Of a DNA stretch of 60,732 bases, positions 53,667 through 60,732 are shown piece by piece (position 1 is the stretch's first letter; each line of letters begins with the position of its first letter). Made by a program: the position numbers and the translations under genes. Source of the stretch: Roseiflexaceae bacterium (GTDB lineage: Bacteria; Chloroflexota; Chloroflexia; Chloroflexales; Roseiflexaceae); NCBI GenBank assembly GCA_947474225.1, contig CANJHS010000016.1, positions 1-60,732 on the forward strand. The letters run 5' to 3'. The notes under the pieces were generated by a model, which saw nothing but the letters and a program-made list of their open reading frames with translations, was not told where the DNA came from and searched no databases.

Positions 53667-54353
53667 TCAATCCTCCCATACCGTCGCAAACAGGAAAAGC
53701 GAAGTGATAAACAGTGCAACAGCATATGCCAGGAGTGTTTGTACCGGTGCGAGGCAACGATCCCAGCCCATGCCTGCTAACGCCAATGCTGTCCCACGTA
53801 CCGCGGTTACCAACATGGGAATCAAAAGCGGGAATGACAACACCGCAAACAACGCGCTACGAGACGACGAGCGCGCGATGATTGCAGCGATGAGTGTCGT
53901 ACCACTCACCAAACCGAGGGCACCCGCAGCCAGCATGACGGCGAATATCGACGGTGCTTTGACCTGCATGCGCAACAGGACGATTGCCAACAGCGCAATC
54001 AACACGGTCAGCGCACTCAGCAACACAAGATTGAACAGTAATTTGCCGAGATAGACGGCGTGGGGCGGTGCCGCGAGCCGCAGTGCAGCAGCGGTTCGTT
54101 GTTCTTCTTCGACCACAAACACCCGTGACAACGCGGTGAAGGCGGCGAACAAGAGCACAATCCACAACAAGGCGGCATGGATGAGGGGCAGTTCTGCAGA
54201 GCGATTGAGTGGTCCGAGGCCAAGGCTCACGGCCACGATGCTACAAACGGCAAAGAGCGCGACTGCATTGAGCGCCTGTCGGCTACGCAGCTCACTACGC
54301 ATTTCGCGCACAAAGACGGCCTTGGTGGCACGCCAAAGAAGCTTATTGCTCAT
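53667..54353 (-). CDS. ccmB: Heme ABC exporter permease CcmB
   Basis: A 228-residue integral membrane protein with six hydrophobic segments, forming the ABC permease with CcmA. The N-terminal VFVREMRSELRSRQALNAVALFA is typical of the family. The ATG overlaps the ccmA stop (ATGA), so the two subunits are coupled. The 143-nt spacer to ccmC (53524-53666) shows no ORF that I would annotate and no clear hairpin. Role: release of heme-CcmE in system I. Confidence 0.92.
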   Translation of the reverse strand: MSNKLLWRATKAVFVREMRSELRSRQALNAVALFAVCSIVAVSLGLGPLNRSAELPLIHAALLWIVLLFAAFTALSRVFVVEEEQRTAAALRLAAPPHAVYLGKLLFNLVLLSALTVLIALLAIVLLRMQVKAPSIFAVMLAAGALGLVSGTTLIAAIIARSSSRSALFAVLSFPLLIPMLVTAVRGTALALAGMGWDRCLAPVQTLLAYAVALFITSLFLFATVWED

Positions 54354-54973
54354 GCTGCACCTTCGAGGTGTACCAAAGTATCAGCAAAACGCTGCTCGCG
54401 TGGGTCATTGGTGGCGATAATAGTAATGCCGGCGGCGCGCTGCGCGTCCACCACCTCCGCGAGGAGCGTATGGCCACGTTCATCCAGCATCACACTCGGC
54501 TCGTCGAGTAACAAGACGCTGGGTCGATGGAGCAATGCATATGCATACCGCAACCGGTGCGTCATGCCAGAAGAGTAGGTCGCAACGATATCGTCTCCGC
54601 GTCCGTGTAAGCCAACGCGGTCGAGGAGGGCCATGAGTGCGGAGTCGCGCAGTGTGAGTCCACGCACATCGGCATAGAAGCGCAAATTCTCGCAGGCCGA
54701 TAATTCGCGGTAGAGCATCAAGTCAGGTGCCATCCAACCGATATCTTGCCGAGCGTCCGCAGGAAGACTATTCTGTCCATTGGCAATGTAGTGTACATGC
54801 CCGCTAGAAGGTCGTTGTAAACCTGCAAAAACCCGCAACAGCGAGCTCTTGCCGCTTCCGTTTTGGCCGGTGATGACCATCACACTGCCGCGCTCGAGTC
54901 GTAGCGAGAGATGTGCAATGACGCGTCGTGCACCATAATCTATACTGATGTCTGTGAGTTCGATCGCATCCAT
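54350..54973 (-). CDS. ccmA: Heme ABC exporter ATP-binding protein CcmA
   Basis: A 207-residue ABC ATPase. Walker A is GQNGSGKSS (36-44), the signature is YSSGMTHRL and Walker B is VLLLDEPS, the usual order. It drives release of heme-loaded CcmE with CcmB. It is the first gene of the minus-strand run that ends at proA. The 109-nt gap to the divergent ChrB-like gene contains no clear promoter for it beyond a TATTAT near 55009. Confidence 0.94.
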   Translation of the reverse strand: MDAIELTDISIDYGARRVIAHLSLRLERGSVMVITGQNGSGKSSLLRVFAGLQRPSSGHVHYIANGQNSLPADARQDIGWMAPDLMLYRELSACENLRFYADVRGLTLRDSALMALLDRVGLHGRGDDIVATYSSGMTHRLRYAYALLHRPSVLLLDEPSVMLDERGHTLLAEVVDAQRAAGITIIATNDPREQRFADTLVHLEGAA

Positions 54974-55082
54974 GCGGTCAACTCCCCCAAATGTGTGTCA
55001 ATTACTCCCTATTATCACATACCCCAACAAAGCATTGCGCTATCACCTGACGGTGAGCATGCGTACACACATGGAGCACGAA

Positions 55083-55529
55083 ATGAAGTGGATGACCAAA
55101 TCCGGATTAAAGGTGGGTCGTATCGGCTGTGCATGGCTTATTGCACGATATGTCGACCATCAACCACAGTTTGTCTTTTGTGATGTCGATGATATGCCTG
55201 CCGAAGCTTTGCGTCGCGGAGCGATTCTGTTCCACATCGATGGCAGCGAGTACGCCCGCGAAGGCACCGAATCCTCGTTTGAAGTGTTATTGCGCAAATC
55301 GAATCTGACCAAAAACCCCGCACTTGTATTACTAAGTACCATCGTCGGCACTGCAGATATCAAAACGAGCCCGCATCAGCGTCCCGAAGGGGCCGGCTTA
55401 CGTGCACTGTGTGACGGTTTGGGCTGGCGCTACCCGGACGACGACAATCAGATTTTGGTCGAAGGATTTTCGTACTATGATTCGCTCTACCAATGGTGTG
55501 AACGACAGGTGAGCCTCGGTAGGGGGTAA
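55083..55529 (+). CDS. Stand-alone ChrB C-terminal-domain-like protein
   Basis: A 148-residue protein matching the C-terminal domain of chromate-resistance regulator ChrB: KVGRIGCAWLIARYVD (family RIACPWLIrRFiD), then ILFHIDGSEYAREG and a TESSFEVLL-type stretch. The N-terminal DNA-binding part of ChrB is absent and no chrA is nearby, so a chromate role is not supported. ATG 55083 has GGAG 6 nt upstream; longer in-frame starts from 54948 overlap the ccmA start region and are rejected. Function unknown. Confidence 0.68.
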   Translation: MKWMTKSGLKVGRIGCAWLIARYVDHQPQFVFCDVDDMPAEALRRGAILFHIDGSEYAREGTESSFEVLLRKSNLTKNPALVLLSTIVGTADIKTSPHQRPEGAGLRALCDGLGWRYPDDDNQILVEGFSYYDSLYQWCERQVSLGRG

Positions 55530-55549
55530 TGAAATCAAACGCCCCACGG

Positions 55550-55595
55550 AATAAAAACATTGATCGCCCCACGGCATGCCGTGGGGCGATCAATG
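55550..55595 (-). terminator. Terminator of the 1058-residue propeller gene
   Basis: A perfect 38-bp palindrome (55558-55595, centre ATGCAT-like) lies between convergent genes, 25 nt after the minus-strand stop at 55620. On the minus strand the hairpin is followed by GTTTTTATT, a U-run. The sequence CGCCCCACGG within the arm is repeated at 55540-55549. Confidence 0.85.
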
Positions 55596-55619
55596 GGTTC
55601 GATGATTTGAATACAGTCC

Positions 55620-58600
55620 CTAGACGATGACGGTACCGACGCCCGCTGCCGAGACCTTCTTGGCAAAGGACGCAATATCGCCGCTTGTCAGTGCGCGCAT
55701 CGTGCCAAAAACTTCGTCGATGTCTTCGCCGAGGGAATTGAAGACTTCGACCGCCTGATCCGTCGGCCGATAATTGCCTACCGAGACTGCATCGTTGATA
55801 CCGCCGAGCTTGGCAAGCAGTTGGGTGCCGTGATTCATGGTACCAGGCCAACCCGGTTTGAGGTCTGGTATCTGGAGTAGCTTTTCTGTCGCCAGGACCC
55901 GATCGCGCAATGCAGCGGCTTCCTTGGCGAGTTCGGCGTGTTGCGGGGTGCGTGCCAAACGCTTCTGCATACCATCGAGCTGCGCACGCACGTCGCGCAT
56001 CTGGTTAATCGCGGCCACGGTATCACTCATGCGGTTGTAGATACGCATCAGCATGGTGAATTGTGCTTCCATGTCGGCCTGGGTGGCATCTGCAAAGGAG
56101 TCTTTGACGATGGTCAACGGTTGTGTGTACGTTTTGCCAGCAACGGTCAATGTGACGGTGTACGTACCGGGAGTCACTTTTGGTCCATAGACAACTGCGC
56201 CTGCGACCGGGTCAGTCCCGATGATCTTGGGGAGTGGTTTGACCCGCATATCCCAGATGAAGCGGTTCCACCCCTGCTTGGCACGGGCCCGGGGAAGGTC
56301 GTGTTTGTCGTCAGACTTTTCGACCTTGGTGCCAGCCGGTCGACTGTAATATTCGTTGATGAGTGTCCCTTTGGCATCGTGAAATGCCAAGTGGATTGGT
56401 TCCTTTGGTACATCCTTGAGCCAATAGGTAATGATGGCACCACGTGGCGGGTTGATCCCCGAATCAAGGAACGTACGCTCGACGAAGCCTTCGTCGTTGA
56501 TTTTTGCAGTGTGGGCACACACATCACCCAAGCCAGCCATGTAGTTTTTGCCTGGTGCACCTGCGCCGTCCTCGTCCTCAAACAATGCAGCCAGGATGCG
56601 CTCGGATGGTCGTGGCGCAAACAAGTGCACTGCTGCGGCTTTGGCGGCAGGATTGTACTGACGTAGCGGCGTTATGTCGTCGAGAATCCACATGGCACGA
56701 CCATGCGTCCCGGCGACGAGATCGCCATTTTTGATAATCAGGTCATAGATGGGGCAGACGGGCAAATTAAGCTGGAATAATTCCCATGCCTTACCGCCGT
56801 CAAATGACACATACAGGTTCGTTTCGGTACCAGCAAAGAGCAAATCCTTGCGGACGGGATCTTCGCGGACGATGCGCACAAAATGATCAGCGCCAATTCC
56901 GGCAGTGACTTTCGTCCAGGTCTTGCCACTGTCTGTCGAACGGTAGATGTACGGCGCATAGTCATCATGCTTGTGCCGCGCTGCCGAGAAGGTGATGGTA
57001 TTGGCGTCGTGCATCGATACTTCGATGGACGTGACCATTGCCCATTCAGGCATATCTTTGGGGGTCACATTGGCCCAAGTTTTGCCGTGATCGCGTGACA
57101 CATTGATGAGGCCATCGTCCGAACCAGCCCATAATTCACCTGCGCGGTGTGGAGATTCGGTGAACGAAAAGACCGTGCAGTAGACCTCAGCACCGACCGA
57201 GTCACGGTCGATGGGACCGCCGGTTACCTGTAATTTGGATGGGTCGTTGCGGGTCAAATCTGGGCTAATGGGCGTCCAGCTTTGGCCTTCGTTGGTCGTC
57301 TTGAAGACCACATTGCCGGCACAATAGAGGGTATTGGGATCGTGCGGCGAAAAGACGATGGGGTAGGTCCAGGCAAAGCGGTATTTGTGCTTGACGGCAC
57401 CTTCACCGGTCATCGATTCGGGCCACGTGGTGACCAGACGTATCTGTTGGGTGCGCTCGTCGTAGCGCTGCAGACAATTGCCGCCACCCGACGAAGAACC
57501 AATTGCGCCAACATAGACGATGTTGTCGTCTTTAGGGTCGACCACAATGTAGCCCGACTCACCGGTACCGGCAATTTTGACCGCACTCCAGGGAATCGAT
57601 GTACTCGCGGACCGACTGGGCACTGCCAACGAACTATTGTCCTGTTGCGTACCATACACTCGGTACGGTGTGCGGTTGTCGACGCCGATGTGGTAGTACT
57701 GCGAGGTCGGTTGATTGTAGATGCTGGTCCAGGTACCGCCGGTGTTGAAGCTGATGTTGGCTCCACCGTCATTGCCCTGGATCATGCGTTTGTTGTACAC
57801 GGGCGAAATCCACAAATCGTGGTTGTCGCCGTGTGGGGTATCGATTTGGGTATACGTGACACCGGCGTCTGTTGACTTCCACAATGACAAACAATTGACA
57901 TAGACGGTATCTGGATCTTGGGTATCTGCGTGGACATGGGTGTAGTACCAAGCGCGCGAAATGAGCAAATCATTGGCGGCAGCGTGCACCCAGGTCTCGC
58001 CGTAGTCGTCCGAACGGTACATACCCGAGGCATCGGCGTGTTGTATCAAACACCAGACGCGACCCGGTTGCGCGGGTGATGCGGTGATGCCCATCTTGCC
58101 GAGGGTACCAGTGGGCAGACCCGGTTTGGCGCTGATGTCTTCCCAACTGTCGCCACCGTCTTTGGAGCGATAGACTGCCGAGCCGGCGCCGCCGCTCGAG
58201 ATGTCCCAGAATTTGCGGTGTGCCTCCCAGGTGGTGGCATACAAGATACGGGGATTGTTGGCGTCGACGGTCAGGTCGATTGCACCGGAATTTTCGTCAC
58301 GATACAAAACTTTGGTCCAGGTCTCGCCAGCGTTGGTGGTTTTGTAGACGCCGCGTTCGCTATTTGGTCCAAATGCATGACCAAAGGCTGCGACCCAGAC
58401 GATGTCGGGATTGGTCGGATGGATGCGCACTTTGGCGATATGGCGGGTGTCGGCCAAACCCATATGCTTCCACGTCGAACCGGCATCGGTGGAACGATAG
58501 ACGCCGTCCCCATGCGAAACGTCGATGCGAATGGTGGCTTCGCCCATACCTGCCCAGACTACGTTGGGGTCTGACTCAGAGACAGCAACGGCACCGACGG

Positions 58601-58796
58601 ACGATGTCTTGAAAAAGCCATCCGAGACGTTGAACCAGTATTGACCTGCGTCGGTGGTCTTCCAGACACCACCAGCACACGCACCGAAATAAAAGACATT
58701 GTTGTCTTGGGCATCACCGGCGACGGTAACGACGCGACCACCGCGGAATGGCCCGATACAACGCCACTGCAACAGATCGTTGAACTGTTCTGTCAT
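55620..58796 (-). CDS. Large Asp-box (sortilin/BNR-like) beta-propeller protein
   Basis: A 1058-residue protein with about ten Asp-box motifs (for example KTTDAGQYW, RSTDAGSTW, KTTNAGETW, RSKDGGDSW, RSDDYGETW, KTTNEGQSW, VSRDHGKTW, RSTDSGKTW), consistent with two propellers to about residue 700. A beta-sandwich region (about 740-880) and a helical C-terminal part (about 900-1058) follow. Related bacterial proteins are exported, but here no signal peptide is visible and the start is well supported (GAGGTG 4 nt before the ATG). No sialidase residues are recognisable. It is monocistronic with an extended -10 promoter and a strong terminator. Confidence 0.82.
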   Translation of the reverse strand: MTEQFNDLLQWRCIGPFRGGRVVTVAGDAQDNNVFYFGACAGGVWKTTDAGQYWFNVSDGFFKTSSVGAVAVSESDPNVVWAGMGEATIRIDVSHGDGVYRSTDAGSTWKHMGLADTRHIAKVRIHPTNPDIVWVAAFGHAFGPNSERGVYKTTNAGETWTKVLYRDENSGAIDLTVDANNPRILYATTWEAHRKFWDISSGGAGSAVYRSKDGGDSWEDISAKPGLPTGTLGKMGITASPAQPGRVWCLIQHADASGMYRSDDYGETWVHAAANDLLISRAWYYTHVHADTQDPDTVYVNCLSLWKSTDAGVTYTQIDTPHGDNHDLWISPVYNKRMIQGNDGGANISFNTGGTWTSIYNQPTSQYYHIGVDNRTPYRVYGTQQDNSSLAVPSRSASTSIPWSAVKIAGTGESGYIVVDPKDDNIVYVGAIGSSSGGGNCLQRYDERTQQIRLVTTWPESMTGEGAVKHKYRFAWTYPIVFSPHDPNTLYCAGNVVFKTTNEGQSWTPISPDLTRNDPSKLQVTGGPIDRDSVGAEVYCTVFSFTESPHRAGELWAGSDDGLINVSRDHGKTWANVTPKDMPEWAMVTSIEVSMHDANTITFSAARHKHDDYAPYIYRSTDSGKTWTKVTAGIGADHFVRIVREDPVRKDLLFAGTETNLYVSFDGGKAWELFQLNLPVCPIYDLIIKNGDLVAGTHGRAMWILDDITPLRQYNPAAKAAAVHLFAPRPSERILAALFEDEDGAGAPGKNYMAGLGDVCAHTAKINDEGFVERTFLDSGINPPRGAIITYWLKDVPKEPIHLAFHDAKGTLINEYYSRPAGTKVEKSDDKHDLPRARAKQGWNRFIWDMRVKPLPKIIGTDPVAGAVVYGPKVTPGTYTVTLTVAGKTYTQPLTIVKDSFADATQADMEAQFTMLMRIYNRMSDTVAAINQMRDVRAQLDGMQKRLARTPQHAELAKEAAALRDRVLATEKLLQIPDLKPGWPGTMNHGTQLLAKLGGINDAVSVGNYRPTDQAVEVFNSLGEDIDEVFGTMRALTSGDIASFAKKVSAAGVGTVIV

Positions 58797-58829
58797 GGGG
58801 CACCTCTTTTGCGTAAAGCGACTGAAGCG

Positions 58830-58838
58830 ATTATAGCA
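58830..58838 (-). promoter_or_regulatory. Extended -10 promoter of the large propeller gene
   Basis: Minus strand TGC-TATAAT, 34 nt upstream of the start at 58796. No strong -35. Confidence 0.65.
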
Positions 58839-58898
58839 AAGAACCTTTGCGTATTAACCGGTAGTATCAACTATTCTGGATAGACTTTGAGGAACCTC

Positions 58899-58926
58899 TT
58901 GTCTCCTTCCGAGAGTGCGCTATACT
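58899..58926 (+). promoter_or_regulatory. Sigma-70-type promoter of the 66-residue membrane protein
   Basis: TTGTCT (58899-58904), 16-nt spacer, TATACT (58921-58926), 33 nt before the start at 58960. Confidence 0.75.
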
Positions 58927-58959
58927 AGCGGCATACGTGATACCGAAAGGAGCTCTTTG

Positions 58960-59160
58960 ATGTATTCACTTGTTCGTGCTGTCGGCCTGCGCGCCATGAT
59001 GACCCAACAAATCCCGATGGTGATGGCTTCATTGTTGGTGATGGAAGGCGTTATCGAATTTGTCGGCGAAATGCATAGCTTTATCCTCGAATTGGGTTTC
59101 TTTTTTGTGATTTGGTATGTGCTCGACTTGCTGGTCAATAAATTGTTCGTCCGCAAATAA
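58960..59160 (+). CDS. Small two-helix membrane protein
   Basis: A 66-residue protein with two hydrophobic stretches (IPMVMASLLVMEGVIEFVG and LELGFFFVIWYVLDLLV) separated by a short polar loop. AAAGGAG lies 7 nt before the ATG at 58960, a promoter stands in front and a strong terminator follows 14 nt after the stop, so it is an independently expressed gene. I recognise no family; single-gene small membrane proteins of this kind are often stress or transporter accessories. Confidence 0.75.
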   Translation: MYSLVRAVGLRAMMTQQIPMVMASLLVMEGVIEFVGEMHSFILELGFFFVIWYVLDLLVNKLFVRK

Positions 59161-59174
59161 CTAACCCCTCACCC

Positions 59175-59210
59175 CCCCCCTTTGCAGTACTGCAGAGGGG
59201 GGTATTTTAT
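59175..59210 (+). terminator. Rho-independent terminator of the small membrane protein gene
   Basis: CCCCCCTTTGCAGT (59175-59188) pairs with ACTGCAGAGGGGGG (59189-59202) with one G-T pair and no unpaired loop, then TATTTTAT. It is preceded by a run of 9 C. Confidence 0.85.
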
Positions 59211-59222
59211 GTATATTTCTTT

Positions 59223-59231
59223 TGGTATACT
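59223..59231 (+). promoter_or_regulatory. Extended -10 promoter of the M23-like lipoprotein gene
   Basis: TGG-TATACT, 60 nt upstream of the start at 59292. No clear -35 (the candidate region is the tail of the terminator). Confidence 0.55.
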
Positions 59232-59291
59232 TTGGTCAATTATCAAATTTCAATAATTATGCAACTCATCATTGCACAAAGGGGATGACCG

Positions 59292-60732
59292 ATGCGTACT
59301 GTGTGTATCATGTTCTGCAGTCTTTTATTGTTCGTAGCGTGTACTGGTCCCGACACGCCAAAAATGAATGATGGAGCAAACGTCTCGATAAATGGCGATT
59401 GCAGCACATCTGGCGCCAGCGCCACCAGCAACGGTCAATCATTTATTTGCTTAACTGATGCGAGCGGAAAACTCCATTGGCAGCAAGACACAGGATCAAC
59501 AAACCAATCCCAAACACCACAAGAGCAGACCCTCAACGGCCCGTGTACCACACCAGACCAACACGCCAACATTGCAGGACAAGAGGTACTATGCCAAAAA
59601 GATGCGCAAGGCATCTATGCTTGGTTGCCTACTCAACAATCAAACGATGTGCAGAATGGGCAGCCCCAAATCGCCATGCTTGGCGGATCCTGTAGCGGCG
59701 CAGATGCACTGAGCATTGTTGATGGTGGACTAGGAATCTGTCGCGACAATAGTTGGCGGTATGCGCTTCCCAGTGATATTCCACCGGGACCGTACCCGGT
59801 TCGCCCAGACTGGTACCCCACTCTCGACCGCGTATTTAGCCAACCCGAAAGCACGTGCCCGTCTACCCAGATACAGTTGACGCATACGATTTTGCCACTC
59901 GATCAATTAACGGCATCGATTCCCTATGGCATGGTAATTGATGATCACGTCACTCCCATCGACCATGGGTATTTGGGCATCAAAACCCTCTCCGCCACCA
60001 CCCCGCTCAGCGATGCCGATTATTTGCCGATTACGGCACCCGCCGATGGCACGATTATCGAGGTAGGGTCTTTGGGGAGCCCCACTTCACACAGGGTGGT
60101 GATTGCACATGGCTGTGGATTGTATAGCGTATTCATGGTGGTCAACAAATTGACCGGTGTGTTGGCGGCCCAAGCAGATGCCGTGGAAAAACAATCCTAC
60201 CTCAGACTCAATCAACCCATCAAAGCCGGCGAAGAGTTTGGCCGCCAACGCGATAATCCACTTGACTTTAATATTTTTGCCAAAGAGTCGTGGTTGACCG
60301 GCTATGTCAATCCGCTGTCGTACCTCTATGGTGAGGCGTGGAAGTTGTATACCACCGACCCGACTCCATATTTCAGTGCAGAGCTACAAACACCCTACAC
60401 GGATATCATGCAACGCACTGTGGCACCACGCTGGGGCAAAATCGACTACGACGTCGCAGGCAGCGCCGTCGGCAACTGGTTCCTTGCTGGGACCATAGGG
60501 TATAACGGTCAGTCTATTGATACTTACAAAAACTCCACCCAGCACGTCCAAGGGGGTATGGTAGCAGGCAAAAACTTTTATTCCTACGGGCATCTCGCCT
60601 TGGTGCCCCATCATGTCCAACCAGACCAATGGATTGCCTCATTCGGCTGGTGGCAAGATCCCAACGGTGATGCCACCCAATTGATGTTCGATCTTTCACC
60701 TAACCAAAAAACGCCTGACCAAATTACAGTCG
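59292..60732 (+). CDS. M23 (LytM)-like lipoprotein, 3' end outside window
   Basis: At least 480 residues are visible and the gene runs off the right edge. A lipoprotein signal ends LFVACTG. The first 150 residues are Cys- and Gln-rich repeats of an unknown kind (NGPCTTPD, GGSCSGAD). A domain near 215-300 (DHVTPIDHGYLGIKT, APADGTIIEVG, VVIAHGCGLYSVFMVV) has the shape of a LytM/M23 metallopeptidase, but the second zinc histidine of the HxH motif is missing (FMVV), so it is probably not an active endopeptidase. AGGGG lies 7 nt before ATG 59292. Confidence 0.72.
   Translation, partial: MRTVCIMFCSLLLFVACTGPDTPKMNDGANVSINGDCSTSGASATSNGQSFICLTDASGKLHWQQDTGSTNQSQTPQEQTLNGPCTTPDQHANIAGQEVLCQKDAQGIYAWLPTQQSNDVQNGQPQIAMLGGSCSGADALSIVDGGLGICRDNSWRYALPSDIPPGPYPVRPDWYPTLDRVFSQPESTCPSTQIQLTHTILPLDQLTASIPYGMVIDDHVTPIDHGYLGIKTLSATTPLSDADYLPITAPADGTIIEVGSLGSPTSHRVVIAHGCGLYSVFMVVNKLTGVLAAQADAVEKQSYLRLNQPIKAGEEFGRQRDNPLDFNIFAKESWLTGYVNPLSYLYGEAWKLYTTDPTPYFSAELQTPYTDIMQRTVAPRWGKIDYDVAGSAVGNWFLAGTIGYNGQSIDTYKNSTQHVQGGMVAGKNFYSYGHLALVPHHVQPDQWIASFGWWQDPNGDATQLMFDLSPNQKTPDQITV

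Noticed and set aside
54948..55082. Upstream starts for the ChrB-like protein
   Set aside because: They would overlap the divergent ccmA start and lack a ribosome site; the homology begins only after 55083.
59458..59712. Second plus-strand frame inside the lipoprotein
   Set aside because: It is out of frame with the lipoprotein, which has signal peptide, ribosome site and promoter.

Overview
The window is about 60.7 kb of ordinary bacterial chromosome with dense, mostly operonic protein-coding genes. I saw no tRNA or rRNA genes, no CRISPR array, no insertion sequence and no phage module. The gene set suggests a phylum Chloroflexota (Chloroflexia-like) bacterium, probably aerobic or facultative and pigmented. 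The basis is the B12-dependent MerR regulator beside phytoene synthase, a Cys-type CcmE cytochrome c maturation system, large Asp-box (sortilin-like) propellers, alpha-2-macroglobulin and DUF2085 proteins, and single-membrane-style lipoproteins. This assignment is inference from protein character, not from a marker tree. Many promoters carry an extended -10 element of the form TGn-TATAAT.

Left part (1-11 kb): a Tat/lipoprotein solute-binding protein cut by the window edge; dinB translationally coupled to a protein made of two four-helix-bundle repeats; erpA; a rhodanese and a zinc-ribbon methyltransferase; a small Asp-box propeller; then a CarH-like B12 photoreceptor candidate followed by a crtB operon (phytoene synthase, DUF2085 membrane protein, TIGR01777 epimerase, HtrA-like lipoprotein protease). 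aat converges on this operon.

Centre (11-29 kb): a 1625-residue alpha-2-macroglobulin-like protein without a thioester, overlapping a secreted clan GH-A glycosidase; a nitrogen assimilation block (glnA, amt, gltB) with dyads, hairpins and leader structures between the genes; and a trio of two permuted NlpC/P60 (YiiX-like) secreted paralogues, one with the catalytic Cys changed to Ser, flanking a lipoprotein.

Right-centre (29-44 kb): a short PRPP synthetase homologue; the glyA-proC-rsmC-like cluster; a TrmJ-like methyltransferase; hemW-kinase-rlmI-Lon-domain on the plus strand; a PIG-L deacetylase; dnaN; a DUF3524 glycosyltransferase (queuosine mannosyltransferase family) with an AAA ATPase; a small membrane protein overlapping hom tail to tail; and an atypical dihydroorotate dehydrogenase-like protein.

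Right part (44.5-60.7 kb): one long minus-strand run that starts with ccmA-B-C-D-E-F, continues with a TPR protein and a TlpA-type thioredoxin that both carry an N-terminal J-like domain lacking HPD, and ends with an orphan OmpR-type response regulator and proBA. Beyond it lie a stand-alone ChrB C-terminal-like protein, a 1058-residue Asp-box propeller protein without a signal peptide, a 66-residue membrane protein with its own promoter and terminator, and a partial M23-like lipoprotein. The most unusual item is the pair of HPD-less J-domain fusions in the cytochrome c maturation cluster.
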